This document shows positions 26,242-34,581 of a stretch of 64,000 bases of DNA, piece by piece. Origin of the DNA: Polaribacter sp. Q13. Lineage in GTDB: Bacteria; Bacteroidota; Bacteroidia; Flavobacteriales; Flavobacteriaceae. A program made the position numbers and the translations under genes. Within the stretch, counting starts at the first letter, position 1, and every line of letters begins with the position of its first letter. The stretch spans positions 2,810,001-2,874,000 of the forward strand of contig NZ_CP074436.1 of assembly GCF_016858305.2 (NCBI RefSeq), given 5' to 3'. The notes under the pieces are model-generated. The model searched no databases and was not told the DNA's origin. It saw only the letters and a list, made by a program, of their open reading frames with translations.

Positions 26242-28458
26242 TCAACCTAAAACACTACTCTTTTTGAATTCGTTAATAAACGGTTGTTTATAAATTCTTT
26301 TTCCTAATGCAGCGTTAATTGCGTTTGCAACGGCACCTCCTGCAGGCGGTAAACCTGGTTCTCCTAATCCTGTTGGCGATAAATTATTTTTTACAAAATG
26401 CACTTCTACTTTTGGTGTTTCTTGCATTCTAATTAAACGATACGTATCAAAGTTTTTAGAATTTGGTTTTCCGTCCTTAAAAGAGAAATCTGCATACATG
26501 GCATGCCCAATTCCGTCTAAAACGCCACCTTCTAACTGGTTTCTTGCTCCTGTTGGATTTACAACAATACCACAATCTACGGCAACAGTTACTTTTTTTA
26601 TTACCGGAAGACCGTCTTTTAATACAATATCTGCAATTTCTGCAACGTGTGTATTATGACTATAATATGCAGAAAAACCTTGAAAAACTCCTTTTTCTGT
26701 TTTTCCCCAATTTCCTTTATCTTTCACTAGTTTAATAGTGTCTTCCATTCTTTGTCCAGAATATTGTATCTTTTTATCTGTAGTACCTTTTACATTCTGC
26801 AATAAATCTAAACGTAATTGAATGGTATCTACATTTAATTCTGATGCTAATTCATCAAAAAAACTTTGCTCTGCAAATGCCAAAAAGTTGGTATAAGGAG
26901 CTCTCCATGCACCAGTTGTAATATTACTATTATAACTGCCCGTTTCTATTTTATAATTAGGAATACATCCTGCAGGAAAAAAATTAGCGATTAAACCATA
27001 CATATTACCACCTACAGCTGCTTCTTTTAAATGATAACCGGTTACTTGTCCGTTTTTTAGAGCTGCCTTTATTCTATATTTTACAGCAGGTTTATAAACA
27101 CCTGTTGTCATATCATCTTCTCTAGTAGAAACCAATTTTACAGGTTTTTTAATTGTATTAGATATTTCTGCAGCTTCATACACAAAATCTCCGTACAATC
27201 TTCTACCAAAGCCACCGCCCATTCTGGTCATTTCTAAAGAGATTTTATCAATATCAAAATCCAACAAATCTGCAACCACATTTGCTGCAAATTCTGGTGT
27301 TTGCACAGGCCCTGCTAAATGAATTTTTTCTGATGTAACATCAGCATAAAAATTCATGGGTTCCATACAATTGTGTGGTAAAAAAGACGAATGATATGTT
27401 TTTTCTATCACTTTATCTGCTGTTGCAAAAGCCTTTTTTATATCTCCATCCTCTCTTCTTGTTTTTAATTTTTTGCCTTCTAAAATTTCAGTTAAAACTG
27501 TATCATGGTTTTCTGTAGATTCTAATTTACTGTCTTTTTTCCAAACTGCTGTAAGTGCTTTTTTACCTTTAATTGCTGCCCAAGTATTTTCTGCAATCAC
27601 TACTACTTTATCTGTTTCAGACATTTGAAATGTCCAATTTTTCTTACCAGATGCTACATACTTTCTTACTTTATTGCCTATGGTAATAACATCAATTACA
27701 CCTTTTACTTTCTTTGCTTCTGTTGCATCAAAACTTTCTAATATTTGACCAAAAGCTGGTGGCCTTAAAACAGAAGCAATCACCATTCCGTCTGTTTTAT
27801 AGTCTAATCCAAAAAGAGGTTTTCCTGTGATAATTTTATCGATATCTACATTTATAATTTCCTGACCAATAATTGTAAAATCTTTTGCCTCTTTTAACTT
27901 TACATTTTCTGGAACTTCTAATACTGCAGCTTCTTTTACAACATCTCCATAGCCTAATGTATTACCACTTGAGTTTGTAATAATTCCTTTAGAAGCCTTA
28001 CATGTATTAGCATCTACATTCCATTTTGCAGCTGCAGCATTTATCAACATTTGTTTGGTGGTTGCTCCTGTTTGTCTTAAAGCATCCCAACTAAAACGAA
28101 TAGACTGACTTCCACCGGCTATTTGTCTGGTAAAATTATTAGTATCTAAATTTCCTTGTACCACGTTTACCTTACTCCACTCAACATCTAATTCTTCTGC
28201 AATAAGCATTGGCATTGCTGTTTTTACACCTTGCCCAATTTCTGGATTTGGCGAAAAAATAGTAACATAACCATCATCAGAAATTTTAATAAATGCATTA
28301 AAATCATTGAAATTTAATTTTGTAATGTCTACAGGCATCACTGCCTCTGGTTTACAAGCCGTTAATAAATTAAACCCAATTAAAATACCACCACCTGCTA
28401 AAACTGATGCCTTTAAAAAGTTTCTTCTGCTAAAATTATTCTTTGTAATAGATTCCAT
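26242..28458 (-). CDS. iorB: Molybdopterin-binding aldehyde/isoquinoline oxidoreductase, large subunit
   Basis: A 738-residue enzyme of the xanthine dehydrogenase family (IorB/CoxL type). It begins with a Tat signal RRNFLK (11-16) and ends that segment with a lipobox-like LTAC (Cys35), so it is probably exported folded and anchored as a lipoprotein. Family motifs include GGGFGRRLYGDFV, EPMNFYAD and GLGEPGLPPAGGAVANA near the end. It hydroxylates aldehydes or N-heterocycles; the substrate is unknown. It is encoded 20 nt after its [2Fe-2S] partner. No cytochrome subunit or molybdenum-insertion chaperone is in the window. Confidence 0.9.
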   Translation of the reverse strand: MESITKNNFSRRNFLKASVLAGGGILIGFNLLTACKPEAVMPVDITKLNFNDFNAFIKISDDGYVTIFSPNPEIGQGVKTAMPMLIAEELDVEWSKVNVVQGNLDTNNFTRQIAGGSQSIRFSWDALRQTGATTKQMLINAAAAKWNVDANTCKASKGIITNSSGNTLGYGDVVKEAAVLEVPENVKLKEAKDFTIIGQEIINVDIDKIITGKPLFGLDYKTDGMVIASVLRPPAFGQILESFDATEAKKVKGVIDVITIGNKVRKYVASGKKNWTFQMSETDKVVVIAENTWAAIKGKKALTAVWKKDSKLESTENHDTVLTEILEGKKLKTRREDGDIKKAFATADKVIEKTYHSSFLPHNCMEPMNFYADVTSEKIHLAGPVQTPEFAANVVADLLDFDIDKISLEMTRMGGGFGRRLYGDFVYEAAEISNTIKKPVKLVSTREDDMTTGVYKPAVKYRIKAALKNGQVTGYHLKEAAVGGNMYGLIANFFPAGCIPNYKIETGSYNSNITTGAWRAPYTNFLAFAEQSFFDELASELNVDTIQLRLDLLQNVKGTTDKKIQYSGQRMEDTIKLVKDKGNWGKTEKGVFQGFSAYYSHNTHVAEIADIVLKDGLPVIKKVTVAVDCGIVVNPTGARNQLEGGVLDGIGHAMYADFSFKDGKPNSKNFDTYRLIRMQETPKVEVHFVKNNLSPTGLGEPGLPPAGGAVANAINAALGKRIYKQPFINEFKKSSVLG

Positions 28459-28478
28459 TTTGTGAAGTAGTTTTATGA

Positions 28479-28940
28479 TTAAGACATTTTATTTGCAGCA
28501 ACTTTTACCGCTTTTTCAATTCTATTATAAGAAGCACATCTACAAATATTACCGTGCATGGCTTCTCTAATTTCTTCTTCTGAAGGGTTTTTATTTTCCG
28601 CTAAAAATGCAGAAGCAGTCATAATTTGTCCTGCTTGGCAATACCCACATTGAGGCACATCAATCTCTTTCCAGGCTTCTTGCACTGGGTGTTTTCCATC
28701 ATCAGACAATCCTTCTATGGTAGTGATTTTTACATCATCTAAAATAGAAACTTGCATTTGACAACTTCTTGTTGCAACGCCGTCTATATGTACTGTACAT
28801 GCGCCACATTGCGCAATACCGCAACCAAATTTTGTACCCACTAAATTGAGTTCATCTCTTAAAATCCATAACAATGGCGTATCTGCATCGACAGTTACTT
28901 TACGCGCTGTTCCGTTAATATGAAGTGTGTAATTTGGCAT
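28479..28940 (-). CDS. iorA: [2Fe-2S] small subunit of the molybdenum hydroxylase
   Basis: A 153-residue subunit with two [2Fe-2S] centres: the plant-type set C40, C45, C48, C60 (CGIAQCGACTVHIDG) and the helical set C98, C101, C133, C135 (CGYCQAGQI and CRC). It passes electrons from the molybdopterin subunit. It has no signal peptide and is presumably carried out by the Tat signal of the large subunit. First gene of the two-gene operon. Confidence 0.94.
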   Translation of the reverse strand: MPNYTLHINGTARKVTVDADTPLLWILRDELNLVGTKFGCGIAQCGACTVHIDGVATRSCQMQVSILDDVKITTIEGLSDDGKHPVQEAWKEIDVPQCGYCQAGQIMTASAFLAENKNPSEEEIREAMHGNICRCASYNRIEKAVKVAANKMS

Positions 28941-29150
28941 AGAAAATAAGTTTTAAATTAAAGTTGGAAGTTACAAAAAATTGCTTTCGTTATTTTAACT
29001 AGACGTTTAATGAGTATGTTTTTGGTTTTTTTTAACAAAAAAAAAGATTTAATCAACTGAACGAAAAACAAATACAAAACAGGACCGTTGTATATAAATA
29101 AAAAAGAATCCACCCAAAAAATGGGCGGATTCCTCTTTTTCAATACAATT

Positions 29151-29567
29151 TTACGCAGCCTTATCTTCCTGTTTTTATTCTGTTTCTTATTTCCTTAAAA
29201 GTTCTTCTTCTAAAGCAAAAACTAATAAATTTACATAAACATCTACCGTTTCTTTTATAGAAGATGAATCAATAATATCAATTGCACCTTTCTATATTAG
29301 TTCTCTTTCTTTTAAAAAACAGATGCAGTGTAACGAAGTTCCTGTATTGAAAATATTTAAATTTTTATAATATTCTAGATTGTAATAAATTTCTTGATGC
29401 ACATAATAGTCATCCTTAAAACTTATATCTAAAGGTTTTCGTGTACACGGTTTTGTTTTCTATACCTATAATTCTTGTAAATAAAACAGCGTTAAATAAC
29501 TAGTTGTCTAAATTTGTTCCACAATTCTTAACTCTTCTTTAAGTTGTTTTTTTAGCTTATGGCCATT
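29151..29567 (-). pseudogene. Decayed coding sequence, family unknown
   Basis: Reading the minus strand in the frame that continues from the gene at 29568-30017, a protein-like sequence runs for about 139 codons to a TAA at 29151-29153, interrupted only by internal nonsense codons (four TAG and two TAA) and no frameshift that I can see. The clearest part reads SFKDDYYVHQEIYYNLEYY, then NTGTSLHCICFLKEREL, a TAG, then KGAIDIIDSSSIKETVDVYV. I do not recognise the family. The in-frame link to the upstream ORF may be chance. It could instead be non-coding sequence with a lucky open stretch. Confidence 0.45.
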
Positions 29568-30017
29568 TTATTCTACATCTATTATTCTTTTTTGTTTTTC
29601 TGTTTTATTGATTTTTTTTAAAATATTGTATAAATTTCGTTTCAATTCTCTGTGCTCTTTTAAATGATTTTTAAACAAAACAATTAAAGTTTTATGCTTG
29701 TTTTTATAACCTTGTTCTTTTTTAGGTTCATCTATTCCGTCTACTAAAACTTGCAGATTATTTTCATGTTCTTTCACCAATTTAATTAAGTCGTCATTGG
29801 TCTTTTTAGAGCTACTTAAAATTTCTATAATTTCTTTACTTTTAGCATAAGATTGAAAATCGATTAATTGAAGAGTATTCCATTTTACTAAATCTTCAAA
29901 AAAAAGATATTCATCATTTAAAAATTCTAATTCTAAAAGCCATTCTTTAGAGTCATTATGCATTTCTTCTGCACTTAACCACTCTATGAAACTAGTATTT
30001 ACTTGTTTTATTTTCAT
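29568..30017 (-). CDS. Helical protein of unknown function, FNR-box controlled
   Basis: A 149-residue, all-helical, highly charged protein, without signal or membrane segments. It opens NTSFIEWLSAEEMHNDSKEW and continues with ELEFLNDEYLFFEDLVKW. It shares spacing of FL..EY.FFE, a central E.H and a C-terminal amphipathic helix with the protein at 30126-30542, so the two are probably paralogues. It lacks the ordered histidines of a hemerythrin. It has its own promoter with a TGAT-N4-ATCA palindrome at 30091-30102. It is likely part of the low-oxygen regulon; its activity is unknown. Confidence 0.75.
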   Translation of the reverse strand: MKIKQVNTSFIEWLSAEEMHNDSKEWLLELEFLNDEYLFFEDLVKWNTLQLIDFQSYAKSKEIIEILSSSKKTNDDLIKLVKEHENNLQVLVDGIDEPKKEQGYKNKHKTLIVLFKNHLKEHRELKRNLYNILKKINKTEKQKRIIDVE

Positions 30018-30059
30018 GATAAAAAGTATTAAATTCAGATTTAAAATAGATTAGTGCTA

Positions 30060-30102
30060 CTAAGTTACATTGAAAACAAAAAATATAAAATGATATACAT
30101 CA
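30060..30102 (-). promoter_or_regulatory. FNR-like box and -7 element, site 1
   Basis: The perfect palindromic box TGATATACATCA (30091-30102) lies upstream of the minus-strand gene starting at 30017. The -7 octamer TAACTTAG (complement of 30060-30067) is centred exactly 33 bp from the box centre, which puts the box near -41 as in class II FNR/CRP activation. Confidence 0.7.
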
Positions 30103-30125
30103 GAGCGCTGCAAAATTACTAGTAC

Positions 30126-30542
30126 TTATTGCTTTAAGGTACTTTCTAAATATTCGAATATTTTAATTTTAAAATTTGTACATTGAATAAAGAATTGATA
30201 GGTTTTCTTTTCTAAATCATCATGCGTTTTTATAAAAAAATTATCACAAAATAAATCTTCACATTCAAGTTTATTTGTAATTGAATTTGAATGTATTTCA
30301 ATTTCTTTTAACAATGCTAAAGCTTCATTTTCTGTACTAGTTATATCTTTCTTAAACATCTCTAAATTTTCGAATAAATTTCTAGTATTTACTTTAAAGA
30401 TAGAGGCTTCTAAAAGGTTTTTATAAAATTTATATTCTATAATTTCTTCTTTTAATCTCGTTTTATATTGCAGCATATTGTACTTCAATTCTTCTATAGA
30501 TTTGTTTTCATTAAAACTTTTATAAATATTCTCTACGTCCAT
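30126..30542 (-). CDS. Helical protein of unknown function in the beta-CASP RNase operon
   Basis: A 138-residue helical protein rich in K, E and N, without signal peptide. It contains EYKFYKNLLEASIFK, FENLEMFKKDI, EIEIHSNSI, then ECEDLFCDNFFIKTHDDLEKK, and ends FKIKIFEYLES. The layout mirrors its neighbour at 29568. It lies 15 nt after the beta-CASP gene and so belongs to the three-gene operon driven by site 2. No known domain is recognised. Confidence 0.75.
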   Translation of the reverse strand: MDVENIYKSFNENKSIEELKYNMLQYKTRLKEEIIEYKFYKNLLEASIFKVNTRNLFENLEMFKKDITSTENEALALLKEIEIHSNSITNKLECEDLFCDNFFIKTHDDLEKKTYQFFIQCTNFKIKIFEYLESTLKQ

Positions 30543-30557
30543 TTTATTTGAATTTAA

Positions 30558-31931
30558 TTATATTACAATCTCTTCTACATTTTCTAATTTTGGAATAACT
30601 GCATTCCAATTATAAGTGTCTTTTATTTTCACTCTAAAAGCATCTAAAACCGTAGGTTCACCATGAATTAAAAATACCTTTTCTGGAACATTTTTAATGT
30701 TTTTCATCCAGTTTAATAAGTCTTGCTGATCTGCATGCGCAGACAAACTTTCTATGGTTTTAACAGCTGCTTTTACAGGATAATATTTGCCATAAAAACG
30801 AATTTCGTGCGCACCTTCTAACAGTTGTCTACCACGGGTTCCTTCTGCCTGATAGCCTACTAATAAAACAGTTGTAGAAGATTCATCTATCATTTGTTGC
30901 AAATAGGTTAGCACTCTACCGCCAGTTACCATACCGCTTCCTGCAATTATAATTTTAGACCTTTTATCATCTATAGTTTTCCATGTTTCTTTATAAGATT
31001 GTATAATATTTATATGATTACACATGGCATTATATTCTTCCATTGGTAATTTATGCCATTTAGGAAAACGTTTAAAAACATCTAGAACTCTGTTGCCCAT
31101 TGGGCTATCTACAAATATTGGAATATTAGGAATCTTGTTTTCTTTGTATAACTTCCATAAGATATACATAAGGGTTTGTAGGCGTTCTACAGCAAAACTA
31201 GGAATGATCAAGTTTCCTTTCTTTTGAATAGTATCTTTAATAATGCCCGTTAATTTTTTTTCTACATCTTCTACCGGATGTAATTTATTACCATACGTGC
31301 TTTCTATAAATAAAAAATCTGCCCATTCTGGAGTTTTGGGTTCATCTAATAGATAATCATTACTTCTACCAATATCTCCAGAAAAGACAAAACGTTTTCC
31401 ATTAATATCTAACTCTATAAAAGTGGCGCCAATAATATGACCATTATATTGAAAACGATAGGTAATATTTTCTGATAAAACAATCCACTTATTTTCAACT
31501 CCTACTTCAAATTGATGTATCGTTTTTTCGGCATCTCTAATCGTGTAAAATGGTAAAGCTGGTTTGTGAGAAGAATACTTCTCTTTGTTTGCTTTTTCTG
31601 CTTCTTCCTCATTAATTTTAGCACTGTCTTTTAATATAATTTCTGCAATAGACAAAGTAGGTGCTGTTCCAATAATTTTACCTGTAAAGCCCTGTTTTAC
31701 CAATCTTGGTAAATAACCTACATGATCTAAATGACCATGTGTTAAAAGCACTACATCAATTTTACTTACATCTACAGGTAAATCTTTCCAGTTCAGTTCT
31801 CTTAGTTCTTTTAAACCTTGAAACATACCACAATCTATGAGTATATTTTTCTCTGAAGTTTCAATTAAAAATTTTGAGCCGGTGACTACACCTGCAGCTC
31901 CCAAAAATTTTATTTTAGCAAAATGTTTCAT
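30558..31931 (-). CDS. Metallo-beta-lactamase fold / beta-CASP RNase-like protein
   Basis: A 457-residue MBL/beta-CASP protein of the Ysh1/CPSF type. Metal motif THGHLDH at 64-70, then SGDIG and ESTYGN, the beta-CASP insert with FVDSPMGNRV and GSGMVTGGR, and the C-terminal motifs SLSAHADQ and HGEP. Relatives are RNA-processing endo/exonucleases with two zinc ions. There is no signal peptide, so it is cytoplasmic. It lies 3 nt after an ATP-cone/PD-(D/E)XK gene. RNA turnover under hypoxia is a plausible role but is inference. Confidence 0.9.
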   Translation of the reverse strand: MKHFAKIKFLGAAGVVTGSKFLIETSEKNILIDCGMFQGLKELRELNWKDLPVDVSKIDVVLLTHGHLDHVGYLPRLVKQGFTGKIIGTAPTLSIAEIILKDSAKINEEEAEKANKEKYSSHKPALPFYTIRDAEKTIHQFEVGVENKWIVLSENITYRFQYNGHIIGATFIELDINGKRFVFSGDIGRSNDYLLDEPKTPEWADFLFIESTYGNKLHPVEDVEKKLTGIIKDTIQKKGNLIIPSFAVERLQTLMYILWKLYKENKIPNIPIFVDSPMGNRVLDVFKRFPKWHKLPMEEYNAMCNHINIIQSYKETWKTIDDKRSKIIIAGSGMVTGGRVLTYLQQMIDESSTTVLLVGYQAEGTRGRQLLEGAHEIRFYGKYYPVKAAVKTIESLSAHADQQDLLNWMKNIKNVPEKVFLIHGEPTVLDAFRVKIKDTYNWNAVIPKLENVEEIVI

Positions 31932-31934
31932 CTT

Positions 31935-32816
31935 TTAGTGATTTTTACTGTTACACAATTGCTTAATTTCATTTAGTATTCTATCTTTTCTAATCGTAGA
32001 AATACCTAAATGATCTAAGTAAAAAACGTCTTCTATTATTTCTCTACATAACACTATATTTCTATTTAATAAAAACTCTTTTTCTTTCTTGGTAAGCAAT
32101 GTAGAAACGGTTATTGGATATAAACCTAAACGGTCTATTCTGTCTTTTAAACCATTTCCTTTAGGATAATCCCAACTTAATAAATACAAACCGCAACAGC
32201 TACCAAATTTTAATGCATCTTCTGTAAACCTTGTGTTTGTAACCACCCAACCTTCTGTTAATTTATGCCCTGTTTTGTTGTTTGCATTCCAATAGGCTTT
32301 TACATCTAAATACCTAGAATTAATATATAACGGAATCTTTACATTGCAATTAAAACCTTGTTGCCCATGAAACTTGCATTCTACAATAGTAGTTTCATTA
32401 TTTTTATTGGCAATTACATCTATTTCATGGGTAACACATTTACCGTTTAATATGGTACCTACTTCTACACTATAGCCAGCATATTTTAAAACTGCTGCTA
32501 CAAATCTTTCAAAGGGAAAACCTGTTGGGCCTAATTCGTAAATTGCTTTTTTTAATTTGTATTTAGATGCTAAACAACTTTTCTTCTTTTTAAGCAATGC
32601 AAATGCTCTATTGTAAATTTCTTTAGTTGAAATTCCTTGATACAATTCATCTCTTACTTTGTTTATAATCTGATTTACTACAGCATCTTCTGCACCTGTT
32701 CTTTTTAAAGAGGCACGTAGCTTATGGATAGAAAATTTTACTTTTTTGCCAGAATACTTTATGATATTTATGTCTGTATCATCCATCTTGTGAGCCTTCT
32801 TTAAAACGTATTCCAA
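31935..32816 (-). CDS. ATP-cone and PD-(D/E)XK nuclease-like fusion protein
   Basis: A 293-residue fusion. An ATP-cone (about 14-105: IIKYSGKKVKFSIHKLRASLKRTG, given in part) is the nucleotide-sensing domain best known from ribonucleotide reductase and NrdR. It is followed by an Mrr-like PD-(D/E)XK core (about 108-200) with FERFVAAVLKYAGY, THEIDVIANK and IVECKFH carrying the acidic and lysine residues, and a C-terminal helical part. There is no signal peptide. First gene of an operon with a beta-CASP RNase and a helical protein; the promoter carries an FNR-like box. I infer an ATP/dATP-gated nuclease. The substrate is unknown. Confidence 0.83.
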   Translation of the reverse strand: MEYVLKKAHKMDDTDINIIKYSGKKVKFSIHKLRASLKRTGAEDAVVNQIINKVRDELYQGISTKEIYNRAFALLKKKKSCLASKYKLKKAIYELGPTGFPFERFVAAVLKYAGYSVEVGTILNGKCVTHEIDVIANKNNETTIVECKFHGQQGFNCNVKIPLYINSRYLDVKAYWNANNKTGHKLTEGWVVTNTRFTEDALKFGSCCGLYLLSWDYPKGNGLKDRIDRLGLYPITVSTLLTKKEKEFLLNRNIVLCREIIEDVFYLDHLGISTIRKDRILNEIKQLCNSKNH

Positions 32817-32955
32817 ATTCTCCAGAAATATTAAAATGTTCTATGTATTTGTTTTAAATACTTATGTTTCTTTTGTAATTTTATAAACAAGTGCTTTCCG
32901 TTTGTCTAAATAGACTCCCGTAGTTTTTATATTACATCTATTTAAGATTACTTTT

Positions 32956-32998
32956 TAAAGCTAGCTTAAAACCCTGAATTATACTATGATATATATCA
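32956..32998 (-). promoter_or_regulatory. FNR-like box and -7 element, site 2
   Basis: Perfect palindrome TGATATATATCA (32987-32998). The -7 octamer TAGCTTTA (complement of 32956-32963) is centred 33 bp away. It would drive the ATP-cone/beta-CASP operon with a leader of about 135 nt. Confidence 0.72.
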
Positions 32999-33054
32999 GA
33001 ATTAAAAAGTTGTCTTTTCTAAAGTTTAGAAAACTCTTTTTAATTCTGATATAT
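32991..33054. repeat. Long hairpin sharing an arm with an FNR-like box
   Basis: A perfect 19-bp arm pair (32991-33009 and 33036-33054) encloses a second perfect palindrome TTTTCTAAA-G-TTTAGAAAA (33014-33032). It lies between the end of the USP gene at 33082 and the promoter of the ATP-cone operon, so it may end the USP transcript. Its left arm contains most of the FNR-like box at 32987-32998. Confidence 0.65.
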
Positions 33055-33081
33055 CTTTTTTAATGGTGTTTCCTATTTAGT

Positions 33082-33933
33082 TTAGTGCTTCTTTTTTCCG
33101 GATGGTATTACTAAGAAAGGTACATTTAAATGAAAACCTATTTGACTAATTGTTGATTTAAAAAATAAATTTTCGAAAAAAGAATGCTTATTATTGATCA
33201 TCACTAACAGATTAATTCGCATTTTTAATTGAAATTCAGAAATTGCTCCCGTTACACTTTGGTTGCTTACACTATGAAATATATGGGTAACATTTTTAAA
33301 TAATTCGTCTAATTTTTGTTTATTTTCTTCTTGATTTTTAGATAAATCATCGCCATAAGTTGTGTTTAAAATATTAACTTTAGCAGTATTAGAAACCGCA
33401 ATATCTACAATTTGTTTTACCTGTTTTTTATTAAAAGAAACTTCATAATCAGAAGGAAATAAAATTTCATCTGGAGCTTCAAAAGCAAAATTACTTGGTA
33501 TTGCCAACACTGGGCATTTTGCATTTTTAATGATATGTACAGTATTAGATCCAAATAAAATTTCTGATAAACCCGTTGCTCCTTTGGTTCCCATTACAAT
33601 AAGATCCATTACATGTTTGTCATGCAACTCTTCTATTTCACTTGTTAAAGTATTAAAAGAGGAAATTTTATGATATGTGTGATTGGGGTTTTTAAATTGA
33701 CTTTCAATTTTTTTCTGAAGTTTATCAACCCCTTTCTCTGATGTATTTCTTACTACATCAATTAAATTAAACCTATCTACACCTGGGTTCATATACTCTA
33801 CATCATAAATTATTGGTGTATAAGTATTCATTATAAAAAAATTACATTTTTCATCCTTAAATAATTGAATTGCATATTTAATTGCATTCCATGCATTATC
33901 GGAAAAATCTGTTGGTAAAAGTATATTTTTCAT
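33082..33933 (-). CDS. Universal stress protein, tandem USP domains
   Basis: A 283-residue cytoplasmic protein with two USP units (about 1-140 and 145-283). The first has the ATP-binding pattern GTKGATGLSEILFGSN (GxxG-x9-GS) followed by CPVLAIP. The second lacks it (MINNKHSFFENLF). It opens MKNILLPTDFSDNAWNAI, almost the same as the USP at 34981, so the two are paralogues. Its own gap of 272 nt upstream shows no FNR-like box at the 33-bp spacing. It may depend on read-through from the hpf operon. Confidence 0.93.
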   Translation of the reverse strand: MKNILLPTDFSDNAWNAIKYAIQLFKDEKCNFFIMNTYTPIIYDVEYMNPGVDRFNLIDVVRNTSEKGVDKLQKKIESQFKNPNHTYHKISSFNTLTSEIEELHDKHVMDLIVMGTKGATGLSEILFGSNTVHIIKNAKCPVLAIPSNFAFEAPDEILFPSDYEVSFNKKQVKQIVDIAVSNTAKVNILNTTYGDDLSKNQEENKQKLDELFKNVTHIFHSVSNQSVTGAISEFQLKMRINLLVMINNKHSFFENLFFKSTISQIGFHLNVPFLVIPSGKKKH

Positions 33934-34205
33934 GATGTTTATTTTTAATAAAATTCTAAATTATGCATACTATTTTGTAACCCCAAAAAAGGGCTTTTTG
34001 TAGATAAACTTATTTATCTACATGGTTTTAAAATAGAATATGTTGCTTTTTAAGTATAAAATGAACCTCTAATTTTCTTAAGTTTTCCTTAGTAAAGGAT
34101 TAATTATCTAAAGAAATATAGAGCACATCTATTGCAGAATTATTATCAGACTAAAAACAAGTCTTTATTAGTCTGATAATAATTTAACGGTACATTTATC
34201 TAACC
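33934..34205. other. Intergenic region between hpf and the USP gene
   Basis: Two hairpins are visible: a perfect TGTAGATAAA-CTTA-TTTATCTACA (33999-34022) and the larger one at 34141-34181. A TAATTTAG octamer, similar to the -7 elements of sites 1, 6 and 7, occurs on the minus strand just upstream of the USP gene, but no box lies 33 bp from it. Confidence 0.45.
34141..34181 (-). terminator. Hairpin after hpf
   Basis: Perfect 14-bp arms TATTATCAGACTAA (34141-34154) and TTAGTCTGATAATA (34168-34181) lie about 25 nt past the stop codon of the minus-strand hpf gene. No strong T-run follows on that strand, so termination could be partial. Confidence 0.5.
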
Positions 34206-34508
34206 TTACAGATAAGGTTTTGTAATTGCCTTTCTCTTTAGTAATTGCTTTTCTAAATCTGAAATGGTGTTTTTAACAGCAAGTTCATAATTTTTTTCAT
34301 TAGAAGAAGCAAACAATCTTGGTCCTGGAACACTTAACTCCATTTCGCAAATAACGCCTTTATCTTTAGAGTCGTTTTCTTTTTTAAAAGACACATTTGC
34401 TTTTATAATTTTATCAAATTTTCTAACCAAACCATCTAGCTTTTTTTCGGTATAAGCTTCCATAGTTTCACTTGTAGACATGTTAACAAATTGAATATTT
34501 ATTTTCAT
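34206..34508 (-). CDS. hpf: Ribosome hibernation promoting factor (short form)
   Basis: A 100-residue HPF/YfiA (RaiA) protein: beta-alpha-beta fold with QFVNMSTSETMEAYTEKKL, FDKIIKANVSFKK and ISDLEKQLLKRK. It binds the 30S decoding region and drives 100S ribosome formation or inactivation under stress. The short form is usual in Bacteroidota. It is the last gene of the USP-membrane protein-HPF group and has the same logic as DosR-regulon hibernation factors in mycobacteria: ribosomes are stored during hypoxia. Confidence 0.92.
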   Translation of the reverse strand: MKINIQFVNMSTSETMEAYTEKKLDGLVRKFDKIIKANVSFKKENDSKDKGVICEMELSVPGPRLFASSNEKNYELAVKNTISDLEKQLLKRKAITKPYL

Positions 34509-34581
34509 CTTTATGGTGTTTAAGTTAATAATAAAAATCTTGAAACAATCTATCCATAAGGCAAGAGGCCCTTTAGATAAA

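Noticed and set aside
26544..26735. Plus-strand ORF of 63 residues inside iorB
   Set aside because: Antisense shadow of the molybdopterin subunit.
28958..29143. Minus-strand ORF of 61 residues upstream of iorA
   Set aside because: Low-complexity, AT-driven reading with no domain; the start lies in a poly-A/T region.
29568..30017. Hemerythrin-like oxygen-binding protein
   Set aside because: The H...HxxxE...HxxxH order is absent.
33043..33054. Further FNR-like box (TGATATATCTTT)
   Set aside because: Only one half-site; it is the mirror arm of the hairpin and has no -7 element at 33 bp.
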